Source: Pseudolabrys sp. (GTDB lineage: Bacteria; Pseudomonadota; Alphaproteobacteria; Rhizobiales; Xanthobacteraceae). From it: a stretch of 64,000 nt of DNA. The translations under genes were made by a program, and so were the position numbers. Shown one piece after another: positions 34,551 to 44,053 of this stretch (position 1 is the first letter of the stretch; every line of letters starts with the position of its first letter). The stretch lies in assembly GCA_029980465.1 (NCBI GenBank), contig JARYIJ010000001.1:2293501-2357500 (forward strand), in the 5' to 3' direction. The notes under the pieces are model-generated. The model was given only the letters and a program-made list of their open reading frames with translations. It did no database searches and had not been told where the DNA came from.

Positions 34551-36508
34551 TTACGGTTCCAGCCGCGGGCGGCGGCCGTGTTGACCGCCGCCGCGCGGCG
34601 TGGTCCGACGATGACGGTCCGCGATCGCTTCGGTGTGGTCGGCCGCCGGGTTCGCCGCGCGAGGCCGTGCTCGGTCTTCTCCCAGTAGTACGGACGGCGG
34701 ATCAACTGAAACAATGCGCGCCACGCGGCGGCCGAGAGAAGCAGCCAGTGCAGCGGCAGGATCAGCAACACCCAGGCGTGGCGCGTGAGCTTGCGGCGGG
34801 CAAGTCCGGCGACACTGAGGGCGCCCGATACGCCGTAACCCAGCATGGCGGTGGCGCTGAACAGGACGACACCGGCCGACGAGGCTTCCTGAGCGAATGT
34901 CGTCTTCAGCAAGGACGCCAGCATAAGCGGATGAACCAGCGAGGCGAAGACGCTGCCGCCGACCGTAAGTTGCATGGCGAGAAAGCCGGGCAGGCCAAGT
35001 TCGCGATAAAGCCGCGCGGGATGGCGCATGTGCACCAGCCATGTCTGCATCCAGCCTTTGAACCAGCGCGTGCGCTGCTTGATCCAGCCGCCGAGCCGGG
35101 CCGGCGCCTCCTCATAGGTGGTCGCGCCAATCGCCACCGCGCGATAGCCGTGGCGCGCGAGGCGGATGCCGAGGTCGGCGTCTTCGGTGACGTTGTAGGG
35201 GTCCCAGGAGCCCACGGCCCGCAGCACGGCCGTGCGGAAGTGATTGGATGTTCCACCAAGCGGCAGTGGTAAGCCGAGCCTGCCGAGCGCCGGCAGGAAC
35301 ATGTCGAATTGCGCGCAATATTCCGCGGTGAACATGCCGGCGAGCCAGCCGTCGGCGGCATTGTCGATCGTCAATGCGGCCTGCACGCAGGCGACGTCGC
35401 GGCCTTCGGTGCGGAAGGCGTGAAGCGCGCGGCGTAACTGGTCGGGCTCCGGCCGGTCCTCGGCGTCGAAGATCACGGTGAAGTTGCCGCGCGCGAACGG
35501 CAGCGCCGCGTTGAGCGCCTTTGGCTTGGTGCGCGGCCCGGTATCCGGCGCGACGATGATATCGACGTTTTGCCCGCGCGAATGCAACTCGATCGCGCGG
35601 CGGGTCTCGGCATCGTCCGGCTCGACCACGAATTTCACATCGAGCTTCTCGCGTGGGTAATCGAGCTCGCCGAGCGACCTGAGCAAACCCTCGACCGCCA
35701 CGACTTCGCGATAGAGCGCGACGATGACGGTATAGGTCGGGAGTTGAAGGTCGCTGGCCGCCGGCTTTGTCGACGGCTCCTTGTGACCGGCCGCCACGCC
35801 GTAGGCGCGCAGGCCGATCCACGCCCAGAACAGCACCGACACGACGAGCCCGCACGGCAGCGCGAGCGGACCGCCGATAGCCAGGAGGCTGACGCCGGCA
35901 AGGCCGGCCAGGACAAGCCATGCCGCCGCCGAGATGCGTTCGCCCTCGGGACCTGCGGAGAGATCGGGCCGCGTCTTCGCAAGTGCATGAACCGTATACT
36001 TCCCCAGTGCTGCCGCGCAGTGACGCTCGACGAAGGTGCGGAGCCGTTCCTCAGTTGTCAGGCACAAACGCGCGACGAGTTCGGGTCGTGACTGCTTCAG
36101 ATCGATGATGCGTCGTGCGGCCAACTCGCGCGGTGCAACAACCAGCCTGAGTTCGCCATCGACAATGAACGGCATCATTCCCGCTGCGACGAATCCAAGC
36201 AGCCGCTCATCGTCGAGCGGGCAGCTCGTCCGGGTTGCGCCGGTCAGCGTCTCGAAGGCCAGGCCGATGCTGTCCGCTAATGCACGGCCGTAGATTTCCT
36301 CATCGATCGTGCCGGCGCTGATCAGAACCCGGTCGGCTCCGATTCCGAGGATTCTCGAACGTTGCTCGGCGAAGGCGACCGTGGCCGGGCTCAGCCAGCC
36401 GCGCATGCAGTCGAGTTCGGTACAGGAAGGGGCGAGAGGATGCGCATAGGCGGCCCGGACCGCCTCCAGGCCGTCAAACGCTCTGCGCCGGCGCAACTCC
36501 AGCCCCAT
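34547..36508 (-). CDS. Membrane GT2 glycosyltransferase with GspE-N/MshEN-like domain
   Basis: 653 residues. Residues about 30-150 resemble the GspE N-terminal/MshEN fold (ILGIGADRVLISAGTIDEEI, GRALADSIGL). Two helices (about 195-235) lead into a processive GT2 domain: VVEPDD and FDAEDRPEP (metal Asps), EDADLGIRLA (catalytic Asp) and QRTRWFKGW (QxxRW), then more membrane helices. This layout is like NfrB-type cellulose-synthase-like enzymes, though NfrB has its MshEN part at the other end. ATG at 36508 is preferred because earlier in-frame ATGs overlap the divergent HIG1 gene. Confidence 0.82.
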   Translation of the reverse strand: MGLELRRRRAFDGLEAVRAAYAHPLAPSCTELDCMRGWLSPATVAFAEQRSRILGIGADRVLISAGTIDEEIYGRALADSIGLAFETLTGATRTSCPLDDERLLGFVAAGMMPFIVDGELRLVVAPRELAARRIIDLKQSRPELVARLCLTTEERLRTFVERHCAAALGKYTVHALAKTRPDLSAGPEGERISAAAWLVLAGLAGVSLLAIGGPLALPCGLVVSVLFWAWIGLRAYGVAAGHKEPSTKPAASDLQLPTYTVIVALYREVVAVEGLLRSLGELDYPREKLDVKFVVEPDDAETRRAIELHSRGQNVDIIVAPDTGPRTKPKALNAALPFARGNFTVIFDAEDRPEPDQLRRALHAFRTEGRDVACVQAALTIDNAADGWLAGMFTAEYCAQFDMFLPALGRLGLPLPLGGTSNHFRTAVLRAVGSWDPYNVTEDADLGIRLARHGYRAVAIGATTYEEAPARLGGWIKQRTRWFKGWMQTWLVHMRHPARLYRELGLPGFLAMQLTVGGSVFASLVHPLMLASLLKTTFAQEASSAGVVLFSATAMLGYGVSGALSVAGLARRKLTRHAWVLLILPLHWLLLSAAAWRALFQLIRRPYYWEKTEHGLARRTRRPTTPKRSRTVIVGPRRAAAVNTAAARGWNRN

Positions 36509-36611
36509 ACGCCACCCCCCCACCATAACGGTAATACAACTCCCGCGAGCAGGCGAAGAGAAAAGTCGCCCAGCCGCTGGCGCTGGGGTCATGGCGTGGT
36601 AAAAGCCGCCA

Positions 36612-36806
36612 ATGTCCAATTTCATGGCGCTTTATTTGGTTCCGCTGGCGATCATCGCGGTTGCCGTCGTTCTCGGCATGGGCCTCTGGAACATGATGCG
36701 CGGCGGCTCGCCGAACCGGTCCCAGGAGTTGATGCGCTTGCGCGTGCTGCTGCAGTTCATCGCCATCGTCGTGATCATGGCGACGATCTGGGCGATGGGC
36801 CGCTAG
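36612..36806 (+). CDS. Twin-transmembrane HIG1-domain protein
   Basis: 64 residues with two hydrophobic helices (about 5-27 and 44-62) joined by a basic loop (RGGSPNRSQELMRLRV). This pattern, including the xxRLRxxLQ stretch, is the HIG1 domain of Alphaproteobacteria, linked in mitochondria to respiratory complexes. It is 22 bases before the adenosyltransferase gene. Confidence 0.85.
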   Translation: MSNFMALYLVPLAIIAVAVVLGMGLWNMMRGGSPNRSQELMRLRVLLQFIAIVVIMATIWAMGR

Positions 36807-36828
36807 CGGCCAATCGGGCGAGACGGTC

Positions 36829-37398
36829 ATGGTCGTGCTCAACCGCATCTATACCCGCACCGGTGACGACGGCACGACGTCGCTCGGCAGCGGCGATCGC
36901 CGCAAGAAATATGACCTGCGCGTCGAGGCTTACGGGACGCTCGACGAACTCAACGCCGTGCTCGGGCTCGTGCGTCTGCATACCGCCGGTTCCGAGCTCG
37001 ATCGGCCGCTCGAGCGAATCCAGAATGACGTGTTCGACGTCGAAGCCGATCTGTCGCTCGCCGCCAAGGGCCCGGGCGGCGCGCGGCTGACGGTCACCGA
37101 CACGCAGGTCAACTGGCTCGAAGGCGAGATCGACAGGCTCAACGCCGGTCTCGCGCCGCTGAAGTCATTCATCCTGCCCGGCGGTAGCGCGGCGTCGGCG
37201 TGGCTGCATCTGGCGCGCACGGTTTGCCGCCGCGCCGAGCGCATCATGGTCGCGTTGAAGGACCAGCCCGGCGAAGAAGTGTCGGCGCCGTCGCTGAAAT
37301 ATGTGAACCGCCTGTCCGATTACCTGTTCGTCGCCGGGCGCTACGCCAACGACGGCGGGAAACAGGACGTGTTGTGGGTGCCGGGGCAAAACAGATAG
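36829..37398 (+). CDS. ATP:cob(I)alamin adenosyltransferase, PduO type
   Basis: 189-residue enzyme forming adenosylcobalamin. The P-loop-like RIYTRTGDDGTTSLGSG at the N-terminus and the RRAERIMVALKD / VNRLSDYLFVAGRYAN region are the signatures of the trimeric PduO/MMAB family. It may serve methylmalonyl-CoA mutase. Followed by etfBA. Confidence 0.95.
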   Translation: MVVLNRIYTRTGDDGTTSLGSGDRRKKYDLRVEAYGTLDELNAVLGLVRLHTAGSELDRPLERIQNDVFDVEADLSLAAKGPGGARLTVTDTQVNWLEGEIDRLNAGLAPLKSFILPGGSAASAWLHLARTVCRRAERIMVALKDQPGEEVSAPSLKYVNRLSDYLFVAGRYANDGGKQDVLWVPGQNR

Positions 37399-37432
37399 GC
37401 GCCGCCGGAAGTGGTGCAATGCAGCAGAAAGA

Positions 37433-37461
37433 TTGACAGGCCCGACGGGCGACCCTTACCT
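37433..37461 (+). promoter_or_regulatory. Possible sigma70 promoter before etfB
   Basis: Perfect TTGACA (37433-37438), then 17 bases and TTACCT (37456-37461), a poor -10. About 40 bases before the etfB start. Confidence 0.35.
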
Positions 37462-37500
37462 AGCTGCGATTTTTGACCGAAGCTCTGCCGGATGGTGCTC

Positions 37501-38250
37501 ATGAAAATCCTCGTGCCCGTGAAGCGGGTGGTCGACTACAACGTGAAAATACGGGTGAAGTCAGACGGGTCTGGCGTCGAGCTCGCCAACATCAAGATGT
37601 CGATGAATCCGTTCGACGAGATCGCGGTCGAGGAAGCGATCCGGCAGAAGGAAGCGGGCAAGGCGACCGAGATCATCGCCGTGTCGATCGGCCCGGCGCA
37701 GGCCGGCGAAACCATCCGCACTGCGCTGGCGATGGGCGCCGACCGCGGCATCCTGGTCAAGACCGACGCGACCGTCGAGCCGCTGGCCGTCGCCAAGATT
37801 CTCAAGGCTATCGTTGATGCGGAGAAGCCGGGCCTCGTCATCATGGGCAAGCAGGCGATCGACGACGACAGCAACCAGACCGGCCAGATGTTGGCGGCGC
37901 TGTTGGGGTGGGCGCAGGGCACGTTCGCGTCGAAGCTGACCATTGACGGCGACAGCATCCAGGTGACGCGCGAGATCGACGGTGGCCTGCAGACGCTCAA
38001 GCTCAAGGCGCCGGCGATCATCACCACCGATCTCCGCCTCAACGAGCCGCGCTACGCGTCGCTGCCGAACATCATGAAGGCGAAGAAGAAGCCGATCGAC
38101 GAGAAGGCGCCGGATGCGTTCGGCGTCGACGTCAAGCAGCGCCTCGAGGTGCTCAAGACGACGGAGCCATCCGGCCGCAAGTCCGGGGTCAAGGTCGGCT
38201 CGGTCGCCGAACTCATCGACAAGCTCAAGAACGAGGCGGGGGTGCTCTGA
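37501..38250 (+). CDS. etfB: Electron transfer flavoprotein beta subunit
   Basis: 249 residues, starts [19 protein letters not shown]. The ETF-beta signature region is [23 protein letters not shown]; it carries AMP while EtfA carries FAD. It takes electrons from acyl-CoA and related dehydrogenases to ETF-ubiquinone oxidoreductase. An ATG at 37501 matches the family start better than GTG at 37492. Overlaps etfA (TGATG). Confidence 0.96.
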   Translation: MKILVPVKRVVDYNVKIRVKSDGSGVELANIKMSMNPFDEIAVEEAIRQKEAGKATEIIAVSIGPAQAGETIRTALAMGADRGILVKTDATVEPLAVAKILKAIVDAEKPGLVIMGKQAIDDDSNQTGQMLAALLGWAQGTFASKLTIDGDSIQVTREIDGGLQTLKLKAPAIITTDLRLNEPRYASLPNIMKAKKKPIDEKAPDAFGVDVKQRLEVLKTTEPSGRKSGVKVGSVAELIDKLKNEAGVL

Positions 38251-39194
38251 TGCCGACATTGCTGCTTGCCGAGCACGACAACAGGACGCTCAAGGACGCG
38301 ACGAACAAGGCGCTGACCGCAGCGAAGGCGCTCGGCCAGCCGGTGCATGTCCTGGTGGCCGGATCCGGCTGCAAGGCCGTCGCTGACGCGGCGGCGAAGC
38401 TCGACGGTGTCGAGAAGGTTCTCCTCGCTGACGCGCCGGCCTGCGAGCACATGCTGGCCGAACCGGTCGCGGCGCTGATCGTGTCGCTCGCCGGCGGCTA
38501 TGACGCGATCGTCGCGCCGTCGACGACGGCCGGCAAGAACATCATGCCGCGCGTCGCGGCGCTGCTCGACGTCATGCAGGTCTCGGACATCACCAAGGTG
38601 ATCTCGCCGGACACGTTCGAGCGCCCGATCTATGCCGGCAACGCCATCCAGACCGTGAAATCGACCGACGCCAAAAAGGTCATCACCGTTCGCACCTCGA
38701 CGTTCCAGGCAACGGGCGAAGGCGGCTCAGCGCCGGTCGAAACCGTGAATGCGGCCGCCGACCCGGCGGTATCTTCGTTCGTCGGCGAGGAGTTGTCGAA
38801 ATCGGATCGGCCGGAGCTGACCTCGGCCCGGATTATCATCTCCGGCGGCCGCGCCATGCAGAGCCGCGAGAACTTCACAAAGTACATCGAGCCGGTGGCG
38901 GACAAGCTCGGCGCTGCTGTCGGCGCCTCGCGCGCCGCGGTCGATGCCGGCTATGCGCCCAACGACTGGCAGGTCGGACAGACCGGCAAGGTCGTGGCGC
39001 CGGAGCTTTACATCGCCGTCGGCATCTCCGGCGCGATCCAGCATCTTGCCGGCATGAAGGACTCTAAGGTGATCGTCGCCATCAACAAGGATGAGGAGGC
39101 GCCGATTTTCCAGGTCGCGGACTATGGTCTCGTCGCCGACCTTTATCAGGTCTTGCCGGAACTTGAAGCGGAGCTGGGCAAACTGGGCCGTTGA
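38250..39194 (+). CDS. etfA: Electron transfer flavoprotein alpha subunit
   Basis: 314 residues. N-terminal domain plus FAD domain with [36 protein letters not shown] and [19 protein letters not shown], the ETF-alpha signature. Partner of the preceding etfB. The next gene, a 3-hydroxyacyl-CoA dehydrogenase, uses the same fatty-acid pathway. Confidence 0.97.
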   Translation: MPTLLLAEHDNRTLKDATNKALTAAKALGQPVHVLVAGSGCKAVADAAAKLDGVEKVLLADAPACEHMLAEPVAALIVSLAGGYDAIVAPSTTAGKNIMPRVAALLDVMQVSDITKVISPDTFERPIYAGNAIQTVKSTDAKKVITVRTSTFQATGEGGSAPVETVNAAADPAVSSFVGEELSKSDRPELTSARIIISGGRAMQSRENFTKYIEPVADKLGAAVGASRAAVDAGYAPNDWQVGQTGKVVAPELYIAVGISGAIQHLAGMKDSKVIVAINKDEEAPIFQVADYGLVADLYQVLPELEAELGKLGR

Positions 39195-39298
39195 CCATGC
39201 GACAGACTGCATTTTGCGCCGGTTTCCGGATCGTCGTAAAACCCTGTCGCCGAACCGCGTGGATAAGCTGGGTTCTTTGTACGAACGGACAACGATAA

Positions 39299-40180
39299 AT
39301 GGCGGGCAATATTCAGAGTGTCGGAGTGATCGGCGCGGGGCAGATGGGCAATGGCATTGCTCATGTCTGCGCGCTGGCGGGGTTCTCCGTGATGCTCAAC
39401 GACGTGTCGGCGGAGCGCATCAAAGTCGGCATGGCAACGATCAACGGCAACATGGCCCGGCAGATTGCGCGCAACGTCATCACCGAGAACGATCGCAAGA
39501 AGGCGTTGGACCTGATCAAGCCCGCGGATACGTACGATGCGCTGGCGTCGTGCGACCTTGTGATCGAGACGGCGACCGAGAAGGAAGACGTCAAACGCAA
39601 GATCTTCAGCGACGTGTGCGTCAATCTGAAACCCGACGCGATCCTCGCCAGCAACACGTCGTCGATCTCCATCACGCGTCTCGCTGCGTCGACCGACCGG
39701 CCGGAAAAATTCATCGGCATCCATTTCATGAACCCGGTGCCGCTAATGGAGCTGGTCGAGCTCATTCGCGGCATCGCGACCGACGACGCGACGTTCGAGA
39801 CCAGCAAGGCCTTTGTCGGCAAGCTTGGCAAGACGATTGCGGTGTCCGAGGACTTCCCAGCGTTCATCGTCAATCGCATTTTGCTGCCGATGATCAATGA
39901 GGCGGTCTATACGCTTTATGAAGGTGTCGGCAACGTGGAGTCGATCGATACGGCGATGCGGCTCGGCGCTCACCATCCGATGGGGCCGCTCGAGCTCGCC
40001 GATTTCATCGGGCTCGACACCTGCCTCTCGGTCATGCAGGTGCTCTACGACGGCCTTGCCGATTCCAAGTACCGGCCATGCCCGCTGTTGGTGAAATACG
40101 TCGAGGCCGGCTGGCTCGGCCGCAAGACCAAGCGCGGCTTCTACGACTATCGCGGCGAGAAGCCGGTCCCGACCCGGTAG
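39299..40180 (+). CDS. 3-hydroxybutyryl-CoA dehydrogenase
   Basis: 293 residues. NAD fold GVIGAGQMGNGIAHVCA near residue 8, catalytic FIGIHFMNPVPLMELVE near 140 (His-Glu pair region), and C-terminal LGAHHPMGPLELADFIGLD. Oxidises (S)-3-hydroxyacyl-CoA to 3-oxoacyl-CoA in butyrate/PHB or short-chain fatty acid metabolism. Length and single-domain form fit the Hbd/PaaH class. 104 bases after etfA. Confidence 0.94.
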   Translation: MAGNIQSVGVIGAGQMGNGIAHVCALAGFSVMLNDVSAERIKVGMATINGNMARQIARNVITENDRKKALDLIKPADTYDALASCDLVIETATEKEDVKRKIFSDVCVNLKPDAILASNTSSISITRLAASTDRPEKFIGIHFMNPVPLMELVELIRGIATDDATFETSKAFVGKLGKTIAVSEDFPAFIVNRILLPMINEAVYTLYEGVGNVESIDTAMRLGAHHPMGPLELADFIGLDTCLSVMQVLYDGLADSKYRPCPLLVKYVEAGWLGRKTKRGFYDYRGEKPVPTR

Positions 40181-40267
40181 GCCCCGCTCGTTCTTGGTTG
40201 ATGCTTTGTGTCCCCTCTGGGTGCGCGAAGCACGCGGCCGCGTCCAGAAGTATCTCGACCTGACGCG

Positions 40268-40930
40268 TCAGAGCTTCGCCGTCGCCGCCTTGATCAGCTT
40301 GAGCGCATCGTCGCTCGACCATTCGGCAGGTCCGGCGATCGTGCCAAGCTCGCAGCCGGTCGTGTCGATTAGCATGGTCGTCGGCATGCCGAACGCGCGT
40401 CCGACGGCCTTGAGATCCTGAAACACCTTGGCGCTCGGATCGGCGTAATAGGTGAGATGACTGACGCCGATCTCCTTCAGCCAGGTCTTGGGTTTCTCCG
40501 GATCGCGCGTGTCGATATTGACGGCGACGACCTGAAAATTCGGGCCGCCGAGCTTCTGCTGGAGCGCGTCGAGGGCCGGCATTTCCTTGCGGCACGGCAC
40601 GCACCATGTGGCCCAAAGGTTAAGAAGCACGGTGCGCCCGCGCCAATCCGAAAGCTGCCTGGTGTTTCCGGCGCCGTCGTGAAAGGTCAGATTAGGCACG
40701 TAAAGCGGGGTATCCGGCACGTTGACGGCGGCGACTTCGCCGTGCGCCAGCGGCTTCAGCGTCTTGGCGAGCGCGGCGGTGGCCTGGCAGGCCGGGTTGC
40801 CATTGCGCTTGAAGGCGCCAATCCCGTATACCCCCGCGAACCCGATGGCCAAACCTGCCACGACTGCAGCCAGAATGAGACGGCTGCGGCGGTACGGCGA
40901 CGGGGTCGGTGATGAAGACTGTTCTGACAT
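40268..40930 (-). CDS. tlpA: TlpA-type thiol:disulfide interchange protein
   Basis: 220 residues: short cytoplasmic start, one membrane anchor (about 16-36), then a periplasmic thioredoxin domain with [14 protein letters not shown] (active CxxC near residue 110). It reduces periplasmic thiols, for example during cytochrome oxidase copper-site assembly. Divergent from argH with a 39-base gap, the usual arrangement in this order. The SCO gene is 6 kb away. Confidence 0.92.
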   Translation of the reverse strand: MSEQSSSPTPSPYRRSRLILAAVVAGLAIGFAGVYGIGAFKRNGNPACQATAALAKTLKPLAHGEVAAVNVPDTPLYVPNLTFHDGAGNTRQLSDWRGRTVLLNLWATWCVPCRKEMPALDALQQKLGGPNFQVVAVNIDTRDPEKPKTWLKEIGVSHLTYYADPSAKVFQDLKAVGRAFGMPTTMLIDTTGCELGTIAGPAEWSSDDALKLIKAATAKL

Positions 40931-40969
40931 TTTTCAGGGCCGGCCAGTCAAGACTGCGATGGATGTGTC

Positions 40970-42361
40970 ATGAGCAACAAGATGTGGGGCGGGCGATTTT
41001 CGTCCGGTCCCGATGCGATCATGGAAGACATCAATGCTTCCATCGATTTTGACCGCCATCTGTACCGGCAGGATATCGCCGCATCGAAGGCGCATGCGGA
41101 CATGCTCGCCAAGCAAGGCATCATTGGGGCCGACGATGCAAGAAAGATCGCTCACGGTCTAGACACGATCCTGTCAGAGATCGACGGCGGCTCGTTCAGC
41201 TTCAAGCGCGCGCTCGAGGACATTCACATGAATGTCGAGAGCCGCCTTGCCGAGCTGATCGGCGCGCCGGCGGGCCGGCTGCACACTGCGCGGTCGCGCA
41301 ACGATCAGGTCGCGACCGATTTCAAGCTGTGGACGCGCGATCAGATCGATGCGCTGGATGCGGCGCTGAAAGATTATCAGCGGGCGCTGGCCGAGAAGGC
41401 GCTGGCGCATGCCGCGACGATCATGCCCGGCTTCACCCATCTGCAGACGGCCCAGCCGGTGACGTTCGGCCACCATCTCCTGGCCTATGTCGAGATGGCG
41501 GCGCGCGACCGCGGGCGGTTCGCCGACGCACGCAAGCGGCTCAACGAGTCGCCGCTCGGCTCCGGCGCGCTGGCGGGCACTTCGTTCGGACTGGATCGGG
41601 CCATGACGGCGAAGGCGCTCGGCTTCGACCGGCCCACGGCGAATTCGCTCGATGCGGTGTCCGACCGCGACTTTGCGATGGAGACCCTAGCTGCGGCCTC
41701 GATCGCCGCGGTGCACCTGTCGCGCTTCGCCGAGGAGATCGTGATCTGGTCGTCGCCGCTGTCCGGCTTGATCCGGCTGTCCGACAAGTTCACCACCGGC
41801 TCGTCGATGATGCCGCAGAAGCGCAATCCGGACGCGGCCGAGCTGGTGCGCGCCAAGACAGGCCGGATCATCGGCGCTCTCAATGGTCTGATGATCGTGA
41901 TGAAGGGCCTGCCGCTCGCCTACGCCAAGGACATGCAGGAGGACAAGGAAGGCGTGATGGACGCGCTCGAGGCACTCACGCTCTCGATCGCGGCCATGAC
42001 CGGCATGGTGCGCGACATGGAGCCCGATAGCGCCCGCATGAAGAAGATGGCCGGCGAGGGTTACACGACGGCCACCGATCTTGCCGACTGGCTGGTGCAG
42101 ACGCTCAAGATGCCGTTCCGCGACGCGCACCATGTCGCGGGCAGGATCGTCGCCCGGGCGGCCGAACAGAATGTGCCGCTGCACCGGCTGCCGCTCGCCG
42201 ATTTGCAGGCGATCGAGCCGAAGATCACCGATGACGTGTTTTCCGTCTTGTCGGTTGTCAACTCGGTGAAAAGCCGGACGAGCTACGGCGGCACCGCGCC
42301 GAAGAATGTCCGCATGCAGGCGAAGCGCTGGCTGCGCCTTCTCGATAAGGCAGCAAAATGA
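40970..42361 (+). CDS. argH: Argininosuccinate lyase
   Basis: 463 residues, last step of arginine synthesis. Starts [29 protein letters not shown] and the fumarase-superfamily signature [12 protein letters not shown] near residue 280 are intact. Followed by the lipoprotein gene and lysA. Confidence 0.97.
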   Translation: MSNKMWGGRFSSGPDAIMEDINASIDFDRHLYRQDIAASKAHADMLAKQGIIGADDARKIAHGLDTILSEIDGGSFSFKRALEDIHMNVESRLAELIGAPAGRLHTARSRNDQVATDFKLWTRDQIDALDAALKDYQRALAEKALAHAATIMPGFTHLQTAQPVTFGHHLLAYVEMAARDRGRFADARKRLNESPLGSGALAGTSFGLDRAMTAKALGFDRPTANSLDAVSDRDFAMETLAAASIAAVHLSRFAEEIVIWSSPLSGLIRLSDKFTTGSSMMPQKRNPDAAELVRAKTGRIIGALNGLMIVMKGLPLAYAKDMQEDKEGVMDALEALTLSIAAMTGMVRDMEPDSARMKKMAGEGYTTATDLADWLVQTLKMPFRDAHHVAGRIVARAAEQNVPLHRLPLADLQAIEPKITDDVFSVLSVVNSVKSRTSYGGTAPKNVRMQAKRWLRLLDKAAK

Positions 42362-42435
42362 CGCGTGTCGGGGCGGCGAAGGGTTCAAGACGGCTCGATG
42401 CCTTGCTATGGTGACGCACGACTGAGGATCAAGTG

Positions 42436-42684
42436 ATGCGACTGTTTCAGAGGCCGGGCTCCATTGCTGCGCTCGCCATAGCGCTCGCCGCCGCATTGGC
42501 GCTCGCGGGATGTGGCCGCAAGAGCGGACTTGACCTGCCGCCGAGCGCGGCGGCCGCGCCGGCGCCCAAGCCCGCAGCGGCAAACCAGCCGGAATCGTTG
42601 GTCAACCCGTTCCAGAGACCGCCGAAACAGAAGCAGCCCGCGCCGCCGAAGCGCGATTTGCCGATCGACATCCTGCTCAACTGA
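42436..42684 (+). CDS. LptM-like small lipoprotein
   Basis: 82 residues from ATG 42436. Type II signal peptide with lipobox LALAGC, then GRKSGLDLPPS (the CGxKGPLxxP-like start of LptM/YifL proteins) and a Pro/Ala/Lys-rich tail ending RDLPIDILLN. LptM helps mature the LptD/LptE translocon in Enterobacteria. Placed directly before lysA, as yifL is before dapF/lysA-type genes elsewhere. Confidence 0.8.
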   Translation: MRLFQRPGSIAALAIALAAALALAGCGRKSGLDLPPSAAAAPAPKPAAANQPESLVNPFQRPPKQKQPAPPKRDLPIDILLN

Positions 42685-42702
42685 GCAACCAGGCTCGCAT
42701 CC

Positions 42703-43968
42703 ATGCATCACTTCGCTTATCGCAACGGCGTTCTTCACGCCGAAGCGGTTGATCTCCATGCGCTCGCGGCCGAGGTGAAGACGCCGTTCTATTGCTACTC
42801 GACGGCGACGCTCGAGCGGCACTACCGCGTGTTCGCGGACGCTTTCGCCGGTTGTCCGGCGCTGATCTGTTACGCCATGAAGGCGAATTCCAATCAAGCG
42901 GTGATCACCACGCTGGCGAAGCTCGGCGCGGGCGCCGACGTCGTCTCGGGGGGCGAGCTGAAGCGCGCGCGTGCGGCGGGCATCCCGGCGCAGAAGATCA
43001 CGTTTTCCGGCATCGGCAAGACCGCCGATGAACTCGCGCTCGCGATCGATGAAGGCATCTTCTGCATCAATGTGGAATCGGAGGCGGAGATCGATCTGCT
43101 GGCGTCGATCGCGTCGTCGAAGGGACGCCGCGCGCCGGTCTCGGTTCGGGTTAATCCCGACGTCGACGCCAGGACCCATCGCAAGATCGCGACCGGCAAG
43201 GCCGAGAACAAGTTCGGCATTCCGTTGAGTCGCGCGCGCGAGGTCTACGCGCATGCCGCCACGTTGCCGGGCGTCAAGGTGACTGGCGTCGACATGCATA
43301 TCGGCAGCCAGATCACAGACCTCGATCCGTTCGGCAACGCCTTTACCTTGCTCGCCGAGTTCGTGCGCACGCTGCGCGCCGACGGCCATGCCATCTCGCA
43401 CGTCGACCTCGGCGGAGGCCTCGGCATTCCCTATCGTGACGACAACGAGCCGCCGCCGCGGCCCGAGGCCTATGCCGAGGTGGTCAAGCGGGCGACCCGC
43501 GATCTCGATTGCATGCTGGTGTTCGAGCCGGGCCGCATCATTGCCGGCAATGCCGGCATCCTCGTCACCCGCGTCCTCTATCTCAAGCACGGCGATGCCA
43601 AGAACTTCGTCATCGTCGACGCCGGGATGAACGATCTGATCCGTCCGACGTTGTATGAAGCGCATCATGAGATATGGCCCGTCCGCGAGACGATCCCCGG
43701 CGCGGCGCGGGTCAGGGCCGATGTGGTCGGGCCGGTCTGTGAATCGGGAGATTTTCTCGCGCTCGACCGCGATCTGCCGAGGCCGGCGGCGGGGGACTTG
43801 CTGGCGGTTATGACCGCCGGTGCCTACGGCGCGGTGCAGGCCGGAACTTACAACACCCGCCCGCTGGTTCCGGAAGTGCTTGTAAAAGGCCACGATTGGG
43901 CGCTGGTCCGGCCCCGCCTTGAAGTCGACCAATTAATCGCGCTCGATCGCATGGCGCCTTGGCTTTAG
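42703..43968 (+). CDS. lysA: Diaminopimelate decarboxylase
   Basis: 421 residues, makes lysine from meso-diaminopimelate. PLP lysine in CYAMKANSNQAV near residue 65, HIGSQITDLDPF near 200, glycine-rich LGGGLGIPY, FEPGRIIAGNAG, and catalytic Cys in VGPVCESGDFLA near 345. ATG at 42703, 18 bases after the lipoprotein gene. Confidence 0.97.
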   Translation: MHHFAYRNGVLHAEAVDLHALAAEVKTPFYCYSTATLERHYRVFADAFAGCPALICYAMKANSNQAVITTLAKLGAGADVVSGGELKRARAAGIPAQKITFSGIGKTADELALAIDEGIFCINVESEAEIDLLASIASSKGRRAPVSVRVNPDVDARTHRKIATGKAENKFGIPLSRAREVYAHAATLPGVKVTGVDMHIGSQITDLDPFGNAFTLLAEFVRTLRADGHAISHVDLGGGLGIPYRDDNEPPPRPEAYAEVVKRATRDLDCMLVFEPGRIIAGNAGILVTRVLYLKHGDAKNFVIVDAGMNDLIRPTLYEAHHEIWPVRETIPGAARVRADVVGPVCESGDFLALDRDLPRPAAGDLLAVMTAGAYGAVQAGTYNTRPLVPEVLVKGHDWALVRPRLEVDQLIALDRMAPWL

Positions 43969-44053
43969 GCGCAGGTGCGGCCGCGTGGTTCGCGGTCGCC
44001 GCGCATGATAGCTTTGCGTTAGATTCTCGCTTGCCCGGGCGACGGAGCGCGAT

